NCBI RefSeq assembly: GCF_004920835.1
Contig: NZ_QFHO01000017.1
Location: forward strand, 28,165-92,164
From: Stenotrophomonas maltophilia
GTDB lineage: Bacteria; Pseudomonadota; Gammaproteobacteria; Xanthomonadales; Xanthomonadaceae
DNA length: 64,000 nucleotides
Direction of reading: 5' to 3'
Made by a program: the position numbers and the translations under genes. The notes beneath the pieces were generated by a model. It searched no databases, had not been told where the DNA came from, and saw only the letters and a program-made list of their open reading frames with translations. Position 1 is the first letter of the stretch. Each line of letters starts with the position of its first letter. Shown piece by piece: positions 18,041 through 28,762 of the stretch.

Positions 18041-19309
18041 ATGAGCGACGCGATCACCGCCATCCTCGATGTGCACGACACCCCGCGCACGCGCAACGAC
18101 AGCCAGGGCATGCTGCTGATGCTGGCCACTGAGCAGCCGCGCCAGCTCGGTGCGTTGATGCTGCAGGCACTGGCGCGACGCTCGCCGAGCTCAGCCTTCC
18201 TCGACATGGCGCTGGACCTGCTACCGGATGATGCGGTGCCCGCAGTCGTGGCCGAAGCATGGCGTCGCTATCGTGATGGCGAGCGCGGCGAGCTGCTGGC
18301 CAGCGTGATGGAGTTCGCCAGCTATCAGGCGCCGCAGCTGCTGCAGGACGACTGGGAGGCATTGCTGGCGATCGTTAGTGAGGATGAGCTGCAGCTGGCT
18401 TCGCAGGTATGGCGGGGCCTGCCCTCTGCCACTGCCGCGCAGTGGGCGCAGATCCTGGCTGAAGCCGATGACGATCGCGAAATGGCGCGGGCCCGGGCGC
18501 TGCTGCTCGCCGCCCAGCCCGAGACCTACGCCATTGCTCGCGGCTACGTGGTCGACTGGGGGCGGTTGGATGCCGAGGCCTGGGCGCACTGGGCCGGCGT
18601 CGCCGACGGACCGCAGCCGCGGCGCCTGCATGGGGAGCGGCCGCTGCACATCCGCTTCGGCCGCGAGCAGCATCGCGCGCAGCAGGCGGACGAGCCGAGC
18701 TGGCGCAAGCGCATCTGGCGCCTGCATCCAACCTGGAATGGTGGCCAGGTGCATCACGCCGGGCGCATGGGAGGACCGCTGGAAGCGCTGTGCGGTGGTT
18801 GTCACGCGCCGCTGCAGCGGCTGCTGCAGACCGATGCTGCTGCGCTGCAGCCAGGCGCGTCCGGTGAGGTCACGCTCGGCTTGTGCCTGGATTGTTGTGG
18901 ATGGGAGGAGCCGCCCGTGCGCTTCTATCGCCACGATGCCGCAGGCCAGCCCGGCTGCCACCCCAGCCAGTACCGCGAGGTGCCGAACACCCCCACCGAC
19001 AGCGGCGACCTGATGCAGGCGGAGGTGGGCCTTGCGGCCCTGGGCAGCGAGCGTTGGCGGCAGCAGGACTGGGGCCAGTCCAACCATCGGCAGAACCTGT
19101 CGCGCGTGGGCGGCGCGCCAAGCTGGGTGCAGAGTGCGTGGTACCCGGCGTGCATCGATTGCGGCGAAGAGATGCCGTTCGTCATGCAGCTGGATTCAAC
19201 GCTGCCAACCACGGGTGAGGGCGCGCTGCTGTGGGGCAGCGGCGGCATGCTCTATACGTTCTGGTGTGCGAAGTGCCGGGTGAGTGGGCACTTCTGGCAG
19301 TGCACCTGA
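18041..19309 (+). CDS. Zinc-ribbon protein with DUF1963/YwqG-like C-terminus
   Basis: 422 residues from MSDAITAILD with AAGGAG 7 bases ahead. The N-terminal half (1-190) is helical and repeat-like. The C-terminal half has four Cys pairs: CGGCHAPL, CLDCCGW, CIDCGEEMPF and CAKCRVSGHFWQC. GGAPSWVQSAW and FVMQLDS recall DUF1963. These proteins often occur as immunity-like or stress proteins with no known reaction. The paired cysteines suggest two bound zinc ions (inference). Divergent from aat. Confidence 0.7.
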   Translation: MSDAITAILDVHDTPRTRNDSQGMLLMLATEQPRQLGALMLQALARRSPSSAFLDMALDLLPDDAVPAVVAEAWRRYRDGERGELLASVMEFASYQAPQLLQDDWEALLAIVSEDELQLASQVWRGLPSATAAQWAQILAEADDDREMARARALLLAAQPETYAIARGYVVDWGRLDAEAWAHWAGVADGPQPRRLHGERPLHIRFGREQHRAQQADEPSWRKRIWRLHPTWNGGQVHHAGRMGGPLEALCGGCHAPLQRLLQTDAAALQPGASGEVTLGLCLDCCGWEEPPVRFYRHDAAGQPGCHPSQYREVPNTPTDSGDLMQAEVGLAALGSERWRQQDWGQSNHRQNLSRVGGAPSWVQSAWYPACIDCGEEMPFVMQLDSTLPTTGEGALLWGSGGMLYTFWCAKCRVSGHFWQCT

Positions 19310-19375
19310 GTACAGCGTCCTCGCCACCGCTCTGGCAGGTGCCAGATGGATGCGCGCGGCTCTCGCTATTGCCCT

Positions 19376-19400
19376 GGTAGGTGCCCACCTTGGTTGGCAC
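19376..19400. repeat. GGTGCCCACC-type palindromic repeat
   Basis: GGTAG followed by arms GTGCCCACC and GGTTGGCAC (one mismatch), then GCTTTTT. It lies between convergent genes and could terminate the gene ending at 19309. Confidence 0.7.
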
Positions 19401-19436
19401 GCTTTTTGGCGGAGCCCAGGTCGAGCAAGCGCGACT

Positions 19437-20561
19437 CTACGTTCCTGCGCGGAACGGCCCGTGCCCCTGCAGCTCCTGCTGGTAGCGCCGCACATCCCGC
19501 CGCTCCTGCCGGCACCAGTCCTGCAGTGCTTCTGCGAAATCCGCATCGGCCATCCAGTGCCGGCTGCGCACCAGCGTCGGCAGGAAGCCCCGCGCCAGCT
19601 TGTGCTCGCCCTGTGCGCCCGGCTCGAAACGGCTCAGCCCTTCGCGCAGGCAGTATTCGATGCCCTGGTAGTAGCAGGCTTCGAAGTGCAGGCCGGGCAG
19701 GGTGGCGCCACCCCAGTAACGGCCATACAGCGTGTCTCCACCCCGCAGGCATAGCGCACCGGCAATCGGCTCGCCGTCCTGTTCGGCCAGGAACAGCACC
19801 AGCCCCTGACCCAAAGAAATGGCCAGGTGGCGCAGGAAGGCCTCGGTCAGCGCCGGGGCATTGCCGTACTCGAGGAAGGTCTGCAGATAGAAGCGGTACA
19901 TCGCCTGCAGATCGGCGCGGCTCGCTTCATCGCCGTGCACCACGCGGAAGGTGATGCCCTGGCGCGTGACCTTGGCCCGTTCCTGACGGATATTCTTGCG
20001 GTGCTTGTGGTCCATCGCACCGAGGAACTGCTCGAACGTCGCCCAGTCACCCGGGTTCTGCCACTGGAACTGCACGTCCTCGCGCAGCAGCCAGTCATCG
20101 CCGAACAGCGCCTCGTCCACTGCGGTGTGGAAGTTGATATGGGCCGAGGACACGCCCAGCGTCGGCAGTGCCTCGCGCAATGCCGACAGCAACGTGGCGC
20201 GCTCCGGATCGTGACGGGCCAGCAGCCGCGGGCCGGTGACCGGCGAGTAAGGCACCGCCCCCAGCCACTTGGGGTAGTAGTCGCGGCCGTGGCGGGCATA
20301 GGCGTTGGCCCAGGCGTGGTCGAACACGAACTCGCCGTGGGAGTTGGTCTTCAGGTAGCCCGGAATGGCGCCGACCAGAGTGTCGCCCTCCCACAGCGTG
20401 AAATGCCGGGGCTGCCAGCCCCAGTCCTCGCGCAGGCAGCCGTGCTGTTCCAGGCCTGACAGGAAGGCGTGGCTGACGAAGGGGTTGCGGCCGTCGTGCA
20501 GGGCATCCCAGTCGGTGGTGGCAATGGACTGCAGGGAGTCGAGGAAGCGGGGGGAGGGCAT
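19437..20561 (-). CDS. FemAB/GNAT-like N-acyltransferase (PF04339 type)
   Basis: 374 residues. Opening PSPRFLDSLQSI, central NIRQERAKVTRQGITF, GDTLYGRYWG and FEPGAQGEHKLARGF are signatures of this uncharacterised family, which has a FemAB-like double GNAT fold. Relatives are often annotated as peptidoglycan-related, without biochemical proof. No signal peptide or membrane segment is seen, so it acts in the cytosol. Confidence 0.8.
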   Translation of the reverse strand: MPSPRFLDSLQSIATTDWDALHDGRNPFVSHAFLSGLEQHGCLREDWGWQPRHFTLWEGDTLVGAIPGYLKTNSHGEFVFDHAWANAYARHGRDYYPKWLGAVPYSPVTGPRLLARHDPERATLLSALREALPTLGVSSAHINFHTAVDEALFGDDWLLREDVQFQWQNPGDWATFEQFLGAMDHKHRKNIRQERAKVTRQGITFRVVHGDEASRADLQAMYRFYLQTFLEYGNAPALTEAFLRHLAISLGQGLVLFLAEQDGEPIAGALCLRGGDTLYGRYWGGATLPGLHFEACYYQGIEYCLREGLSRFEPGAQGEHKLARGFLPTLVRSRHWMADADFAEALQDWCRQERRDVRRYQQELQGHGPFRAGT

Positions 20562-20729
20562 GGGGGAAGGATAGGGCAGGTGGAGTGCGAAAAGTGTTGC
20601 CGCTCTCGACTTGAGGATTATCCGAATTGGTCGAAATCGCGAGTCGGTTCAACGATGTAGCTGGGAGTTGGATGGGACATTCCATCTTCGCGCCCATCTG
20701 GCGCATACCCACATCGAAGGATTCGACAC

Positions 20730-22239
20730 ATGGAATGCATGCATGCTCTCCGTTGTTCTGCATTTGCGCTGATCATTGCTGGCCTGGGCGCTGGGCCGGC
20801 AGCGATTGCCCGGCCAGCACAGGCGATGATCGAGAGTGATCCGGCGCTGGATCTGCTGCTGACTCGAGAGGCGCAGCGGATACTTGACGCACACCAGGTC
20901 CGAACGTCGCGGTCACCTCATGTGGTCGTAAATGCTTCCGTAGATCTGGAGCGCCAGCGCCTGATCATTCGCTTCGGCCCCGGCATGTTGCCTGCTGAGG
21001 ATGATCACTCGCTTGAGGAAATCGAGCAGTACATCCGGAGCTCGCTTGAGACTTATGCAATGAAGTCCGGTGTGGGCGAGGTCCAGTCGGAGGTCCTGTA
21101 CGAAGGAAAGCCCTACTGGGAGCACTTTCCAATCATGACTTCGGCACGATCTCAGTCATCGGATGCTTCGATGGTGAACTCGGTACTGGTCTCTGCAAGT
21201 CACGGTCTGGTTCGTGTACATCCTGGGTTGGAGTGGGAGTTCCAGCGCCCCGCAATGAATGGCGTCCAGGAGGATCTGATCACCCCTGGTTATGCCGAAG
21301 AGCTGCAGCAGTTGATGGAAGAGCGCGGAGGACAGTTGGTCCACCGGGCGCGTCGCAATCAGGGCGACCTGCATCCAGAGTCCGGGAGGGCCTGGAGCGA
21401 AATGTCATCCAGGTACCATCTCCGCGATCTGCTGCCGGATCGGCCGGATATCTGGAATCACTTTGCCAACAGCACGGCGACAGACAGGGAGGTTTCCGAT
21501 GATATTCGTGCCCGGCCCTACTATGCGAATCATCTTGGTGCAGCGGGGTTGCTCAGCATTCACACGAAAGCGGATGCCTCGGGTGCGGCTCGGGGAACGC
21601 GCGTCACGCAAGCCGGGTGATCAAAGGCTTGCCGACATGGTGCTCTGCTACATGCGCGAACTCATTACGGCACGGGAGGAGTATGCAGACTTTCCTGTGG
21701 CTGCGGCTGGTGCAGCTGCCGGCCACGGTGAGAACGGTTTCGCGCAGATGCCATCCGTGGTTGTCGAAGTTGCCTTCCACACAAACCCAACCGATGCCGC
21801 AGCCTTGCTGGACCCGGCATTTCGCACCGCCTCAATGAAGGGTGTCGAGAAGGGCTATCGGCTGTTCCGTGAAGGCGAGGGTTGCGTGCCTTTGAAGGTG
21901 GAGCCCATCCAGTCCATCGAGCTGTCCGCGGGCAGTTCGCGGCGCGTCGATGTGGTGTTTGAGGGCCACCCCCGATATCCGATTGATCTGGTCAGCACCA
22001 ATGTGGGCTGTCCGCCCGGATGGAACTGTACCGACGGCAAGGTCTACATCGCTGCACCGGACGAGAAGCCCAGTCAGATCATCATGAAGTGCGAGAACGC
22101 TGGCAGCGCCCCCTTGTTCTGGAACACACAGGTGGTCGATGCCGATGGGGTGAAATCGCCGCCGGTCAGGCACAGGGTGCAGTGCATACGGCGACCGGGT
22201 GGGTTGAGCGTTACGGCGGCAGGGTTGGTTGGTCACTGA
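20730..22239 (+). pseudogene. N-acetylmuramoyl-L-alanine amidase (Amidase_3 type), frameshifted
   Basis: Two overlapping frames make one protein. Frame A (20730-21620) has a signal peptide, a degenerate first zinc motif (SASHG in place of DPGHGG), DLITPGYAEEL and LLSIHTKAD. Frame B carries on from about 21597 with KPGDQRLADMV, VVVEVAFHTNP and a beta-rich C-terminal domain to 22239. A +1 shift (one extra base near 21597-21615, in GTCACGCAAGCCGGG) joins them. AAGGA precedes the ATG. Either the gene is broken or the base is a sequencing error. Family role: cleaving peptidoglycan stems in the periplasm. Confidence 0.75.
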
Positions 22240-22244
22240 AAGCG

Positions 22245-22277
22245 AAAAGGCCGGCGCTTTCGCGTCGGCCTTTTGTT
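22245..22277 (+). terminator. Rho-independent terminator after the amidase
   Basis: Arms AAAAGGCCG and CGGCCTTTT, extended by near-complementary GCG/CGT, followed by TTGTTT. Confidence 0.85.
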
Positions 22278-22280
22278 TGA

Positions 22281-22302
22281 GTCGAGCATGGCTCGACGCT
22301 AC
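22281..22302. repeat. SMAG-like palindromic repeat
   Basis: Arms GTCGAGC and GCTCGAC around ATG, bordered by CTAC. On the minus strand it starts with GTAG. It lies between the amidase terminator and the trxB stop. Confidence 0.8.
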
Positions 22303-22319
22303 AGAGCGTGGTCAGCGTT

Positions 22320-23384
<1,065 letters not shown>

Positions 23385-23523
23385 TCAAGCCGATGAACAG
23401 AACGCCGTCATCCAGCGGTGGTTCTGGCGGTCAAATGCCCTGTCCGATGTCGCATAACTGAAAACTGACGCCGTCTCATTTATTATCAATCACTAACAGC
23501 GCATTCCAAAGGTATGGTCTAAG

Positions 23524-25884
23524 GTGGCGAAGCAGGTCCCCGAACGCTCCAAGTCCGACGACAGCAAGGCGTCACGTCGCACGGCCGCGGCGGCGACGAC
23601 CGACAATCCACGCCGCCAGCGTCTCTGGCGCGACCTTGGCCTGATCGCCATCGCGCCGGCGCTGCTGTACCTGGCGGCCAGTCTTTTCACGTATTCAGCC
23701 ACTGATCCGGGCTGGTCGCATACCGGCAGCGTGGTCGCGCCGGTACACAACCTCGGCGGCCGCGCCGGTGCATGGATCGCCGACGTGCTGCTGCAGCTGT
23801 TCGGCTACATCGCGTTCCTGCTGCCGGTGGTGCTGGGCGCGCTGGCGTGGATCGCCATGTTTGGGCTCAAGCGCGAGAGCAAGGGCGAGAACGACCTGGA
23901 TCCGGCACTGCGCCTGGTCGGGCTGGTCGGCTTCCTGATTGCCGGCACCGGCTTCCTGCACGTGCGCCTGTTCAGTGGCGACGTGGCCCATGCTGGCGGC
24001 ATCCTCGGCAAACTGGTCGGCAACTCGCTCACGGTGGGCTTCGGCGCACTGGGTGCGAACCTGTTCGTGCTGGTGCTGCTGCTGGCCTCGATCACCCTGG
24101 CCACCGGGCTGTCCTGGTTCGTGGTGATGGAGAAGATCGGCCGCGGCGTGATGTCGCTGGCGCCATTGCTGGAGCGCAAGAAGGAAGAAGTCACCGAATG
24201 GCAGCAGACCCGGGTGATGCGCGAGGAGCGCCAGGAAGTGCGCAAGGCTGACGCTGAAGTGCGTGCCAAGCGCGAGCCGGTGAAGATCGAGCCACGCCCG
24301 GAACCAGTGATCGAGAAGAGTGACCGGGCCAAGCGCGACACGCAGATCCCGATGTTCCGTGGCGTCAACGGCGACGGCTCGGACCTGCCGCCGCTCGCCC
24401 TGCTGGACGACCCCAAGCCGCAGCCGGTGGGCTACGACAAGGAAACCCTGGACGCGCTGTCGCGGCAGATCGAGTTCAAGCTGAAGGATTTCCGCATCGA
24501 CGCCCAGGTGGTTGGCGCCAACCCCGGCCCGGTCATCACCCGCTTCGAGATCGAGCCCGCGCCGGGCATCAAGGTCAGCCAGATCAGTTCGCTGGACAAG
24601 GACATCGCGCGCGGCCTGTCGGTGAAGTCGGTGCGCGTAGTCGACGTGATTCCGGGCAAGTCGGTGATCGGCCTGGAAATTCCCAACGTCACCCGCGAGA
24701 TGATCTACCTGTCCGAGCTGCTGCGCTCGAAGGAATACGACAAGTCGGCCAGCGTGCTGACCCTGGCGCTGGGCAAGGACATCGCCGGCCGCTCGACCGT
24801 GGCCGATCTGGCGCGCATGCCGCACCTGCTGGTGGCCGGTACCACCGGTTCGGGCAAGTCGGTGGCGGTCAACGCGATGGTGCTGAGCCTGCTGTTCAAG
24901 GCCTCGCCGAAAGACCTGCGGATGCTGATGATCGACCCGAAGATGCTCGAACTGAGCGTCTACCAGGGCATCCCGCACCTGCTGGCGCCGGTGGTCACCG
25001 ACATGAAGGAGGCCGCCAACGGCCTGCGCTGGTGCGTGGCCGAGATGGAGCGCCGCTACAAGCTGATGAGCGCGGTGGGCGTGCGCAACCTGGCCGGCTT
25101 CAACAAGAAGGTGAAGGAAGCCCAGGACGCCGGCCAGCCGCTGATGGACCCGCTGTTCAAGCCGAACCCGGAGCTGGGCGAGGCGCCGCGACCGTTGGAG
25201 ACGCTGCCGTTCGTCGTCATCTTCATCGACGAATTCGCCGACATGATGATGATCGTCGGCAAGAAGGTGGAAGAGCTGATTGCGCGCTTGGCACAGAAGG
25301 CGCGTGCGGCCGGCATCCACCTGATCCTGGCCACGCAGCGCCCGTCGGTGGACGTGATCACCGGCCTGATCAAGGCCAACATCCCGACCCGTATCGCGTT
25401 CCAGGTCAGTTCCAAGATCGACTCGCGCACCATCCTCGACCAGTCCGGCGCGGAAACCCTGCTGGGCCACGGCGACATGCTGTACCTGCCGCCGGGTACC
25501 GCCATGCCCGAGCGCGTGCATGGCGCCTTCGTCTCCGACGAGGAAGTACATCGCGTGGTCGAACACCTCAAGGCGATGGGCCCGGCCGACTATGTCGACG
25601 GCGTGCTGGACGAAGTGCAGACGATGGGTGACGGCGTGGTCGTCGGCGCTACCGGCTTGCCCGAGAACAGTTCTTCCGGCGACGAGTCCGACCCGTTGTA
25701 TGACGAGGCGCTGCGCGTGGTCACCGAGACCCGTCGAGCATCGATTTCCGGTGTGCAGCGCCGGTTGAAGATCGGCTACAACCGTGCAGCGAGGCTGATC
25801 GAGGCCATGGAAGCGGCCGGCGTGGTCAGTTCGCCCGAGCACAATGGCGACCGCACGGTGCTGGCACCGCCGCCGCCGAAGTAA
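23524..25884 (+). CDS. ftsK: DNA translocase FtsK
   Basis: 786 residues; GTG start behind CTAAGG. Four membrane helices lie within about 38-205, followed by an unusually short charged linker (about 210-290). The motor has Walker A GTTGSGKS (about 438-446) and Walker [10 protein letters not shown] (about 562-570). A gamma winged helix recognises KOPS ([21 protein letters not shown], near 745). It pumps DNA at the septum and activates XerD at dif. A dif-like site lies in this same window at 59199. No Pro/Gln-rich linker as in E. coli. Confidence 0.95.
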   Translation: MAKQVPERSKSDDSKASRRTAAAATTDNPRRQRLWRDLGLIAIAPALLYLAASLFTYSATDPGWSHTGSVVAPVHNLGGRAGAWIADVLLQLFGYIAFLLPVVLGALAWIAMFGLKRESKGENDLDPALRLVGLVGFLIAGTGFLHVRLFSGDVAHAGGILGKLVGNSLTVGFGALGANLFVLVLLLASITLATGLSWFVVMEKIGRGVMSLAPLLERKKEEVTEWQQTRVMREERQEVRKADAEVRAKREPVKIEPRPEPVIEKSDRAKRDTQIPMFRGVNGDGSDLPPLALLDDPKPQPVGYDKETLDALSRQIEFKLKDFRIDAQVVGANPGPVITRFEIEPAPGIKVSQISSLDKDIARGLSVKSVRVVDVIPGKSVIGLEIPNVTREMIYLSELLRSKEYDKSASVLTLALGKDIAGRSTVADLARMPHLLVAGTTGSGKSVAVNAMVLSLLFKASPKDLRMLMIDPKMLELSVYQGIPHLLAPVVTDMKEAANGLRWCVAEMERRYKLMSAVGVRNLAGFNKKVKEAQDAGQPLMDPLFKPNPELGEAPRPLETLPFVVIFIDEFADMMMIVGKKVEELIARLAQKARAAGIHLILATQRPSVDVITGLIKANIPTRIAFQVSSKIDSRTILDQSGAETLLGHGDMLYLPPGTAMPERVHGAFVSDEEVHRVVEHLKAMGPADYVDGVLDEVQTMGDGVVVGATGLPENSSSGDESDPLYDEALRVVTETRRASISGVQRRLKIGYNRAARLIEAMEAAGVVSSPEHNGDRTVLAPPPPK

Positions 25885-25922
25885 GACCCGACGTATCCCC
25901 ACGACGTCCAAGGAACCGACGC

Positions 25923-27866
25923 ATGCTTCAACCCGTACCAAGCGCGCTGGCACTGGCGCTGGCAGCCCTGATGGCTGCCGGCCCGGCACTGGCAGACACC
26001 GCCACCTCCGCGCCCGCCACGGCGCCGCCCTCCACCAGCGGCGATACCGAAGCCAGCAATAATTTCAGCATTGTCCGTTACCGCGCCGACTACCAGGTGT
26101 GGTCGGATGCGGGCAATGTGCAGACCGAAACCTACGAGGTCCTGCTCAAGACCAAGGCCTCCGTCGAGCAGTTCAGCCAGGTGCGGCTGAGCTACAGCGA
26201 GAAGATGGAGACGCTGGACGTGCTCGGCGCCTACACCATCACCGCAGACGGCCAGCGCCGCGACGTGCCCGCCGACCGCATCTATACCCAGGAAAGCTAT
26301 TCCAGTGCCTCGGCGGCAATGTACGCCGACCGCAAGGTGCGGGTGATCGTGTTCCCGAACCTGGCCCCCGGTACGCGGTTGTACTACCAGGTGCGCCGTA
26401 CCCAGGCCACGCCATACTTCCCGGGCTACTTCGGCCTGTGGGAGACCTTCAATGTCTTCACCGAGTACGAGGACGCCGAGGTCACCCTCAGTGCGCCGGC
26501 CAACCTGCCGATGTTCGTCGACAGCCGCGGCGTGCAGGGCAGCGATCGCCCAACGGTGAAGAACGGCCAGGCACAGTGGCGCTGGCGCTACCAGCGCCGC
26601 GAAGCCATGCCGGCACAGAACTGGTCGGCGGCGGGCTGGGAGTTCGGCCCGAACATCATGGCCAGCACCTATCGTGAATGGTCGCAGATGGGCCGTGCCT
26701 ACCAGCTCAAGGCTGGTCCGGCGGCGCAGGTCACGCCGGAACTGCAGGCGCTGGCCGACCAGATCACCACCGGCATCAGCGATCGCCGCGAGCAGGCCGA
26801 CGCGCTGTACCGCTGGGTCGCGCAGAACATCCGCTATGTGGCGGTGTATCTGGGCAACGGCGGCCTGGAGCCGAACAGCGCGCAGAGCATCCTGGACAAC
26901 CACTACGGTGACTGCAAGGACCATGTGACGATCCTGGAGGCACTGCTGGCCGCCAAGGGAATCGCCAGTTCGCCGGTGCTGATCGGTGCCGGTGGTGGGC
27001 CGACGCTGCCGAAGATCCCGGTACTGGGCCGCTTCAACCACGCCATCACCTACATCCCCGAGTTCGATCTGTACCTGGACTCGACCACCGCCTGGGCGCG
27101 CTTCGGTCAGTTGCCGGAAGGCGACCTGGGGGCGCCGGTGATGCGTACCCGCGATGCGAGCCTGGCGCGTACCCCGGCCAATACGCCGCAGCGTAATGCC
27201 ACTTCGATGGAAGTGCGTTTCACCTTCGACGCCAACGGCAACCTGCGCGGCGAGACGATTCCCAAGCTCGGCGAGAACGCCGAGATCGGAATGCGCGCCC
27301 AGTTCTCCCAGCTCAACGCGCAGAACCGTGCGCGCGCTGAAGAGCAGATCATGGCCGCGTCCGGTTTCGACGGGCGAGGGCAGCTACAGATCCAGGGTGT
27401 GCCGGTCGACCTGACCCGGCCGTTCGGCTACCGCATGGCATTCCAGGCAGAGGACTACGCCGACTTCAGCGTGGCCGGTGGCATGGCTGTGCCGGATCCG
27501 CCGGGTGGCGAGTCGGTGCGCGGGCTGTACGCCACCGCCTCGGCGCCGGCCAACGAGACGCCGTTCTACTGCAACGCCAGCCTGCGCGAGGAAACCTATC
27601 GCCTGCAGTTCCCGGCCACTGCACCGATCATCGCCATCCCGGCCAGCCAGCGTTTTGCCAACGCTGCCGGCGAGTACCGGGTGGACTGGAGCCGCGAGGG
27701 CCAGGACGTGATCGTGCGCCACCGCCTGCAGCAGAACGCGGTGCGTGGCCCGGAGGCGTTGTGCCAGCCGCAGGACTATCCGGCGTTCCGCGCGCTGTAT
27801 CGCGAAGTGCGGCGCGGCTTCCGGGGCCAGGTGCTGTACGGCAAGCTGCCGACGACTGGCGGCTGA
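25923..27866 (+). CDS. Exported DUF3857-transglutaminase protein
   Basis: 647 residues with AAGGA before the ATG. The signal peptide ends at ALA-DTA (about residue 25). A DUF3857 beta-domain spans about 45-225. A transglutaminase-like domain follows with a complete triad: Cys331 (YGDCKDH), His373 (FNHAITY) and Asp386 (YLDSTT). A beta-rich tail runs from 420. The triad suggests a cysteine hydrolase or crosslinking activity in the periplasm; the substrate is unknown. It lies 38 bases after ftsK and ahead of lolA, a conserved xanthomonad setting. Confidence 0.8.
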   Translation: MLQPVPSALALALAALMAAGPALADTATSAPATAPPSTSGDTEASNNFSIVRYRADYQVWSDAGNVQTETYEVLLKTKASVEQFSQVRLSYSEKMETLDVLGAYTITADGQRRDVPADRIYTQESYSSASAAMYADRKVRVIVFPNLAPGTRLYYQVRRTQATPYFPGYFGLWETFNVFTEYEDAEVTLSAPANLPMFVDSRGVQGSDRPTVKNGQAQWRWRYQRREAMPAQNWSAAGWEFGPNIMASTYREWSQMGRAYQLKAGPAAQVTPELQALADQITTGISDRREQADALYRWVAQNIRYVAVYLGNGGLEPNSAQSILDNHYGDCKDHVTILEALLAAKGIASSPVLIGAGGGPTLPKIPVLGRFNHAITYIPEFDLYLDSTTAWARFGQLPEGDLGAPVMRTRDASLARTPANTPQRNATSMEVRFTFDANGNLRGETIPKLGENAEIGMRAQFSQLNAQNRARAEEQIMAASGFDGRGQLQIQGVPVDLTRPFGYRMAFQAEDYADFSVAGGMAVPDPPGGESVRGLYATASAPANETPFYCNASLREETYRLQFPATAPIIAIPASQRFANAAGEYRVDWSREGQDVIVRHRLQQNAVRGPEALCQPQDYPAFRALYREVRRGFRGQVLYGKLPTTGG

Positions 27867-27977
27867 ATCGCCGAGGGACGTTCAGGGCGGCATAATGTCG
27901 CCCTGATCGCCCATTCATCTTTGCCCGGGCACACTGGCAACCACCTTTCCTGGCGCCCGCGCCCACAGGATTCCCGC

Positions 27978-28616
27978 ATGAACTTCCGCTTCCGCCGTTT
28001 CCTTGCCACCACCACCCTGGCCGTGGCCTGCGCCGCCGCCGGCAGCGCCTGGGCTGGCGCCCGCGATGACCTGAAGACCTTCACCAGCGGCCTGAAGGGC
28101 CTGGATGGCCAGTTCAGCCAGCAGGTGTTCGACAGCCGCGGCAAGGTGAAGGAGTCGACCAGCGGCCGCGTGGCGCTGTCGGCGCCGCGCCTGTTCCGCT
28201 GGGAGTATGTGCGCCCGCACGAACAGTTGATCGTGGCCGACGGCAGGAAGGTCTGGATGTACGAGCCGGACCTGGAGCAGGCCACCGTGCGCGAGCAGGG
28301 CAAGGAAGAGCAGAACAGCCCGCTGACCGCGCTGATCAACCCGGCGCTGCTGGAGCAGCAGTACGACCTCAGCGAGGAAGCCGCCCAGCGTGACGGCCTG
28401 CAGTGGTTGTCGCTGTCGCCGAAGCGCGATACCGAAGCCAGCTTCCAGTACGCCGCGCTGGGCTTCAACGCCCAGGGTCTGGCCAGGATGGAAATCACCG
28501 ACGCCGTCGGCCAGCGCACCGTGATCACCTTCAGTGGCTGGAAGCGCAACCCGGGCTTCGCTGCCGGCACCTTCAGCTTCACCCCGCCGAAGGGCACCGA
28601 CGTCATCGGCAACTGA
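27978..28616 (+). CDS. lolA: Outer-membrane lipoprotein carrier LolA
   Basis: 212 residues from MNFRFRRFLA. The signal peptide is cleaved at AWA-GAR (about 23). The mature protein shows FSQQVFDSRG, the hydrophobic-cavity strands FRWEYVRP and VWMYEPDLEQA, and a C-terminal FTPPKGTDVIG. It carries lipoproteins from LolCDE to LolB. rarA follows on the same strand, as in E. coli. Confidence 0.93.
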   Translation: MNFRFRRFLATTTLAVACAAAGSAWAGARDDLKTFTSGLKGLDGQFSQQVFDSRGKVKESTSGRVALSAPRLFRWEYVRPHEQLIVADGRKVWMYEPDLEQATVREQGKEEQNSPLTALINPALLEQQYDLSEEAAQRDGLQWLSLSPKRDTEASFQYAALGFNAQGLARMEITDAVGQRTVITFSGWKRNPGFAAGTFSFTPPKGTDVIGN

Positions 28617-28640
28617 TCTCTGGGCGGCACCGCCCTGGTG

Positions 28641-28667
28641 GGTGTCAACCTTGGTTGACACGTTTTT
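28641..28667 (+). terminator. Palindromic repeat acting as lolA terminator
   Basis: GTGTCAACC and GGTTGACAC arms with a 2-base loop, then GTTTTTG. It belongs to the same repeat type as 19376 and 28719 but has the T run of an intrinsic terminator. Confidence 0.75.
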
Positions 28668-28671
28668 GATC

Positions 28672-28694
28672 TGCCGGCCAGCGGCCGGCACTAC
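28672..28694. repeat. SMAG-like repeat, TGCCGGCC form
   Basis: TGCCGGCC and GGCCGGCA around a 3-base loop, bordered by CTAC, i.e. GTAG-led on the minus strand. This is the most typical form of the repeat. Confidence 0.85.
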
Positions 28695-28718
28695 CGATTC
28701 CTGTGGCCTGGCGCTGGT

Positions 28719-28740
28719 GGGTGCAAACCTTGGTTGGCAC
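28719..28740. repeat. GTGCAAACC-type palindromic repeat
   Basis: GTGCAAACC and GGTTGGCAC imperfect arms. It lies just ahead of the rarA promoter. Confidence 0.65.
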
Positions 28741-28750
28741 GCTCTCACGG

Positions 28751-28756
28751 TACAAT
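28751..28756 (+). promoter_or_regulatory. Minus-10 element of rarA, apparently leaderless
   Basis: TACAAT is followed by six bases and then the GTG start at 28763. Initiation would fall at the start codon itself, and no ribosome site is seen. Confidence 0.5.
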
Positions 28757-28762
28757 GACCGC

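Noticed and set aside
21463..21620. Programmed frameshift in the amidase
   Set aside because: No slippery heptamer or downstream structure at the junction; a mutation or sequencing error is simpler.
23695..25989. 764-residue antisense frame opposite ftsK
   Set aside because: It mirrors ftsK in a GC-rich genome, is His/Gln/Arg rich with no domain pattern, and the plus-strand gene is certain.
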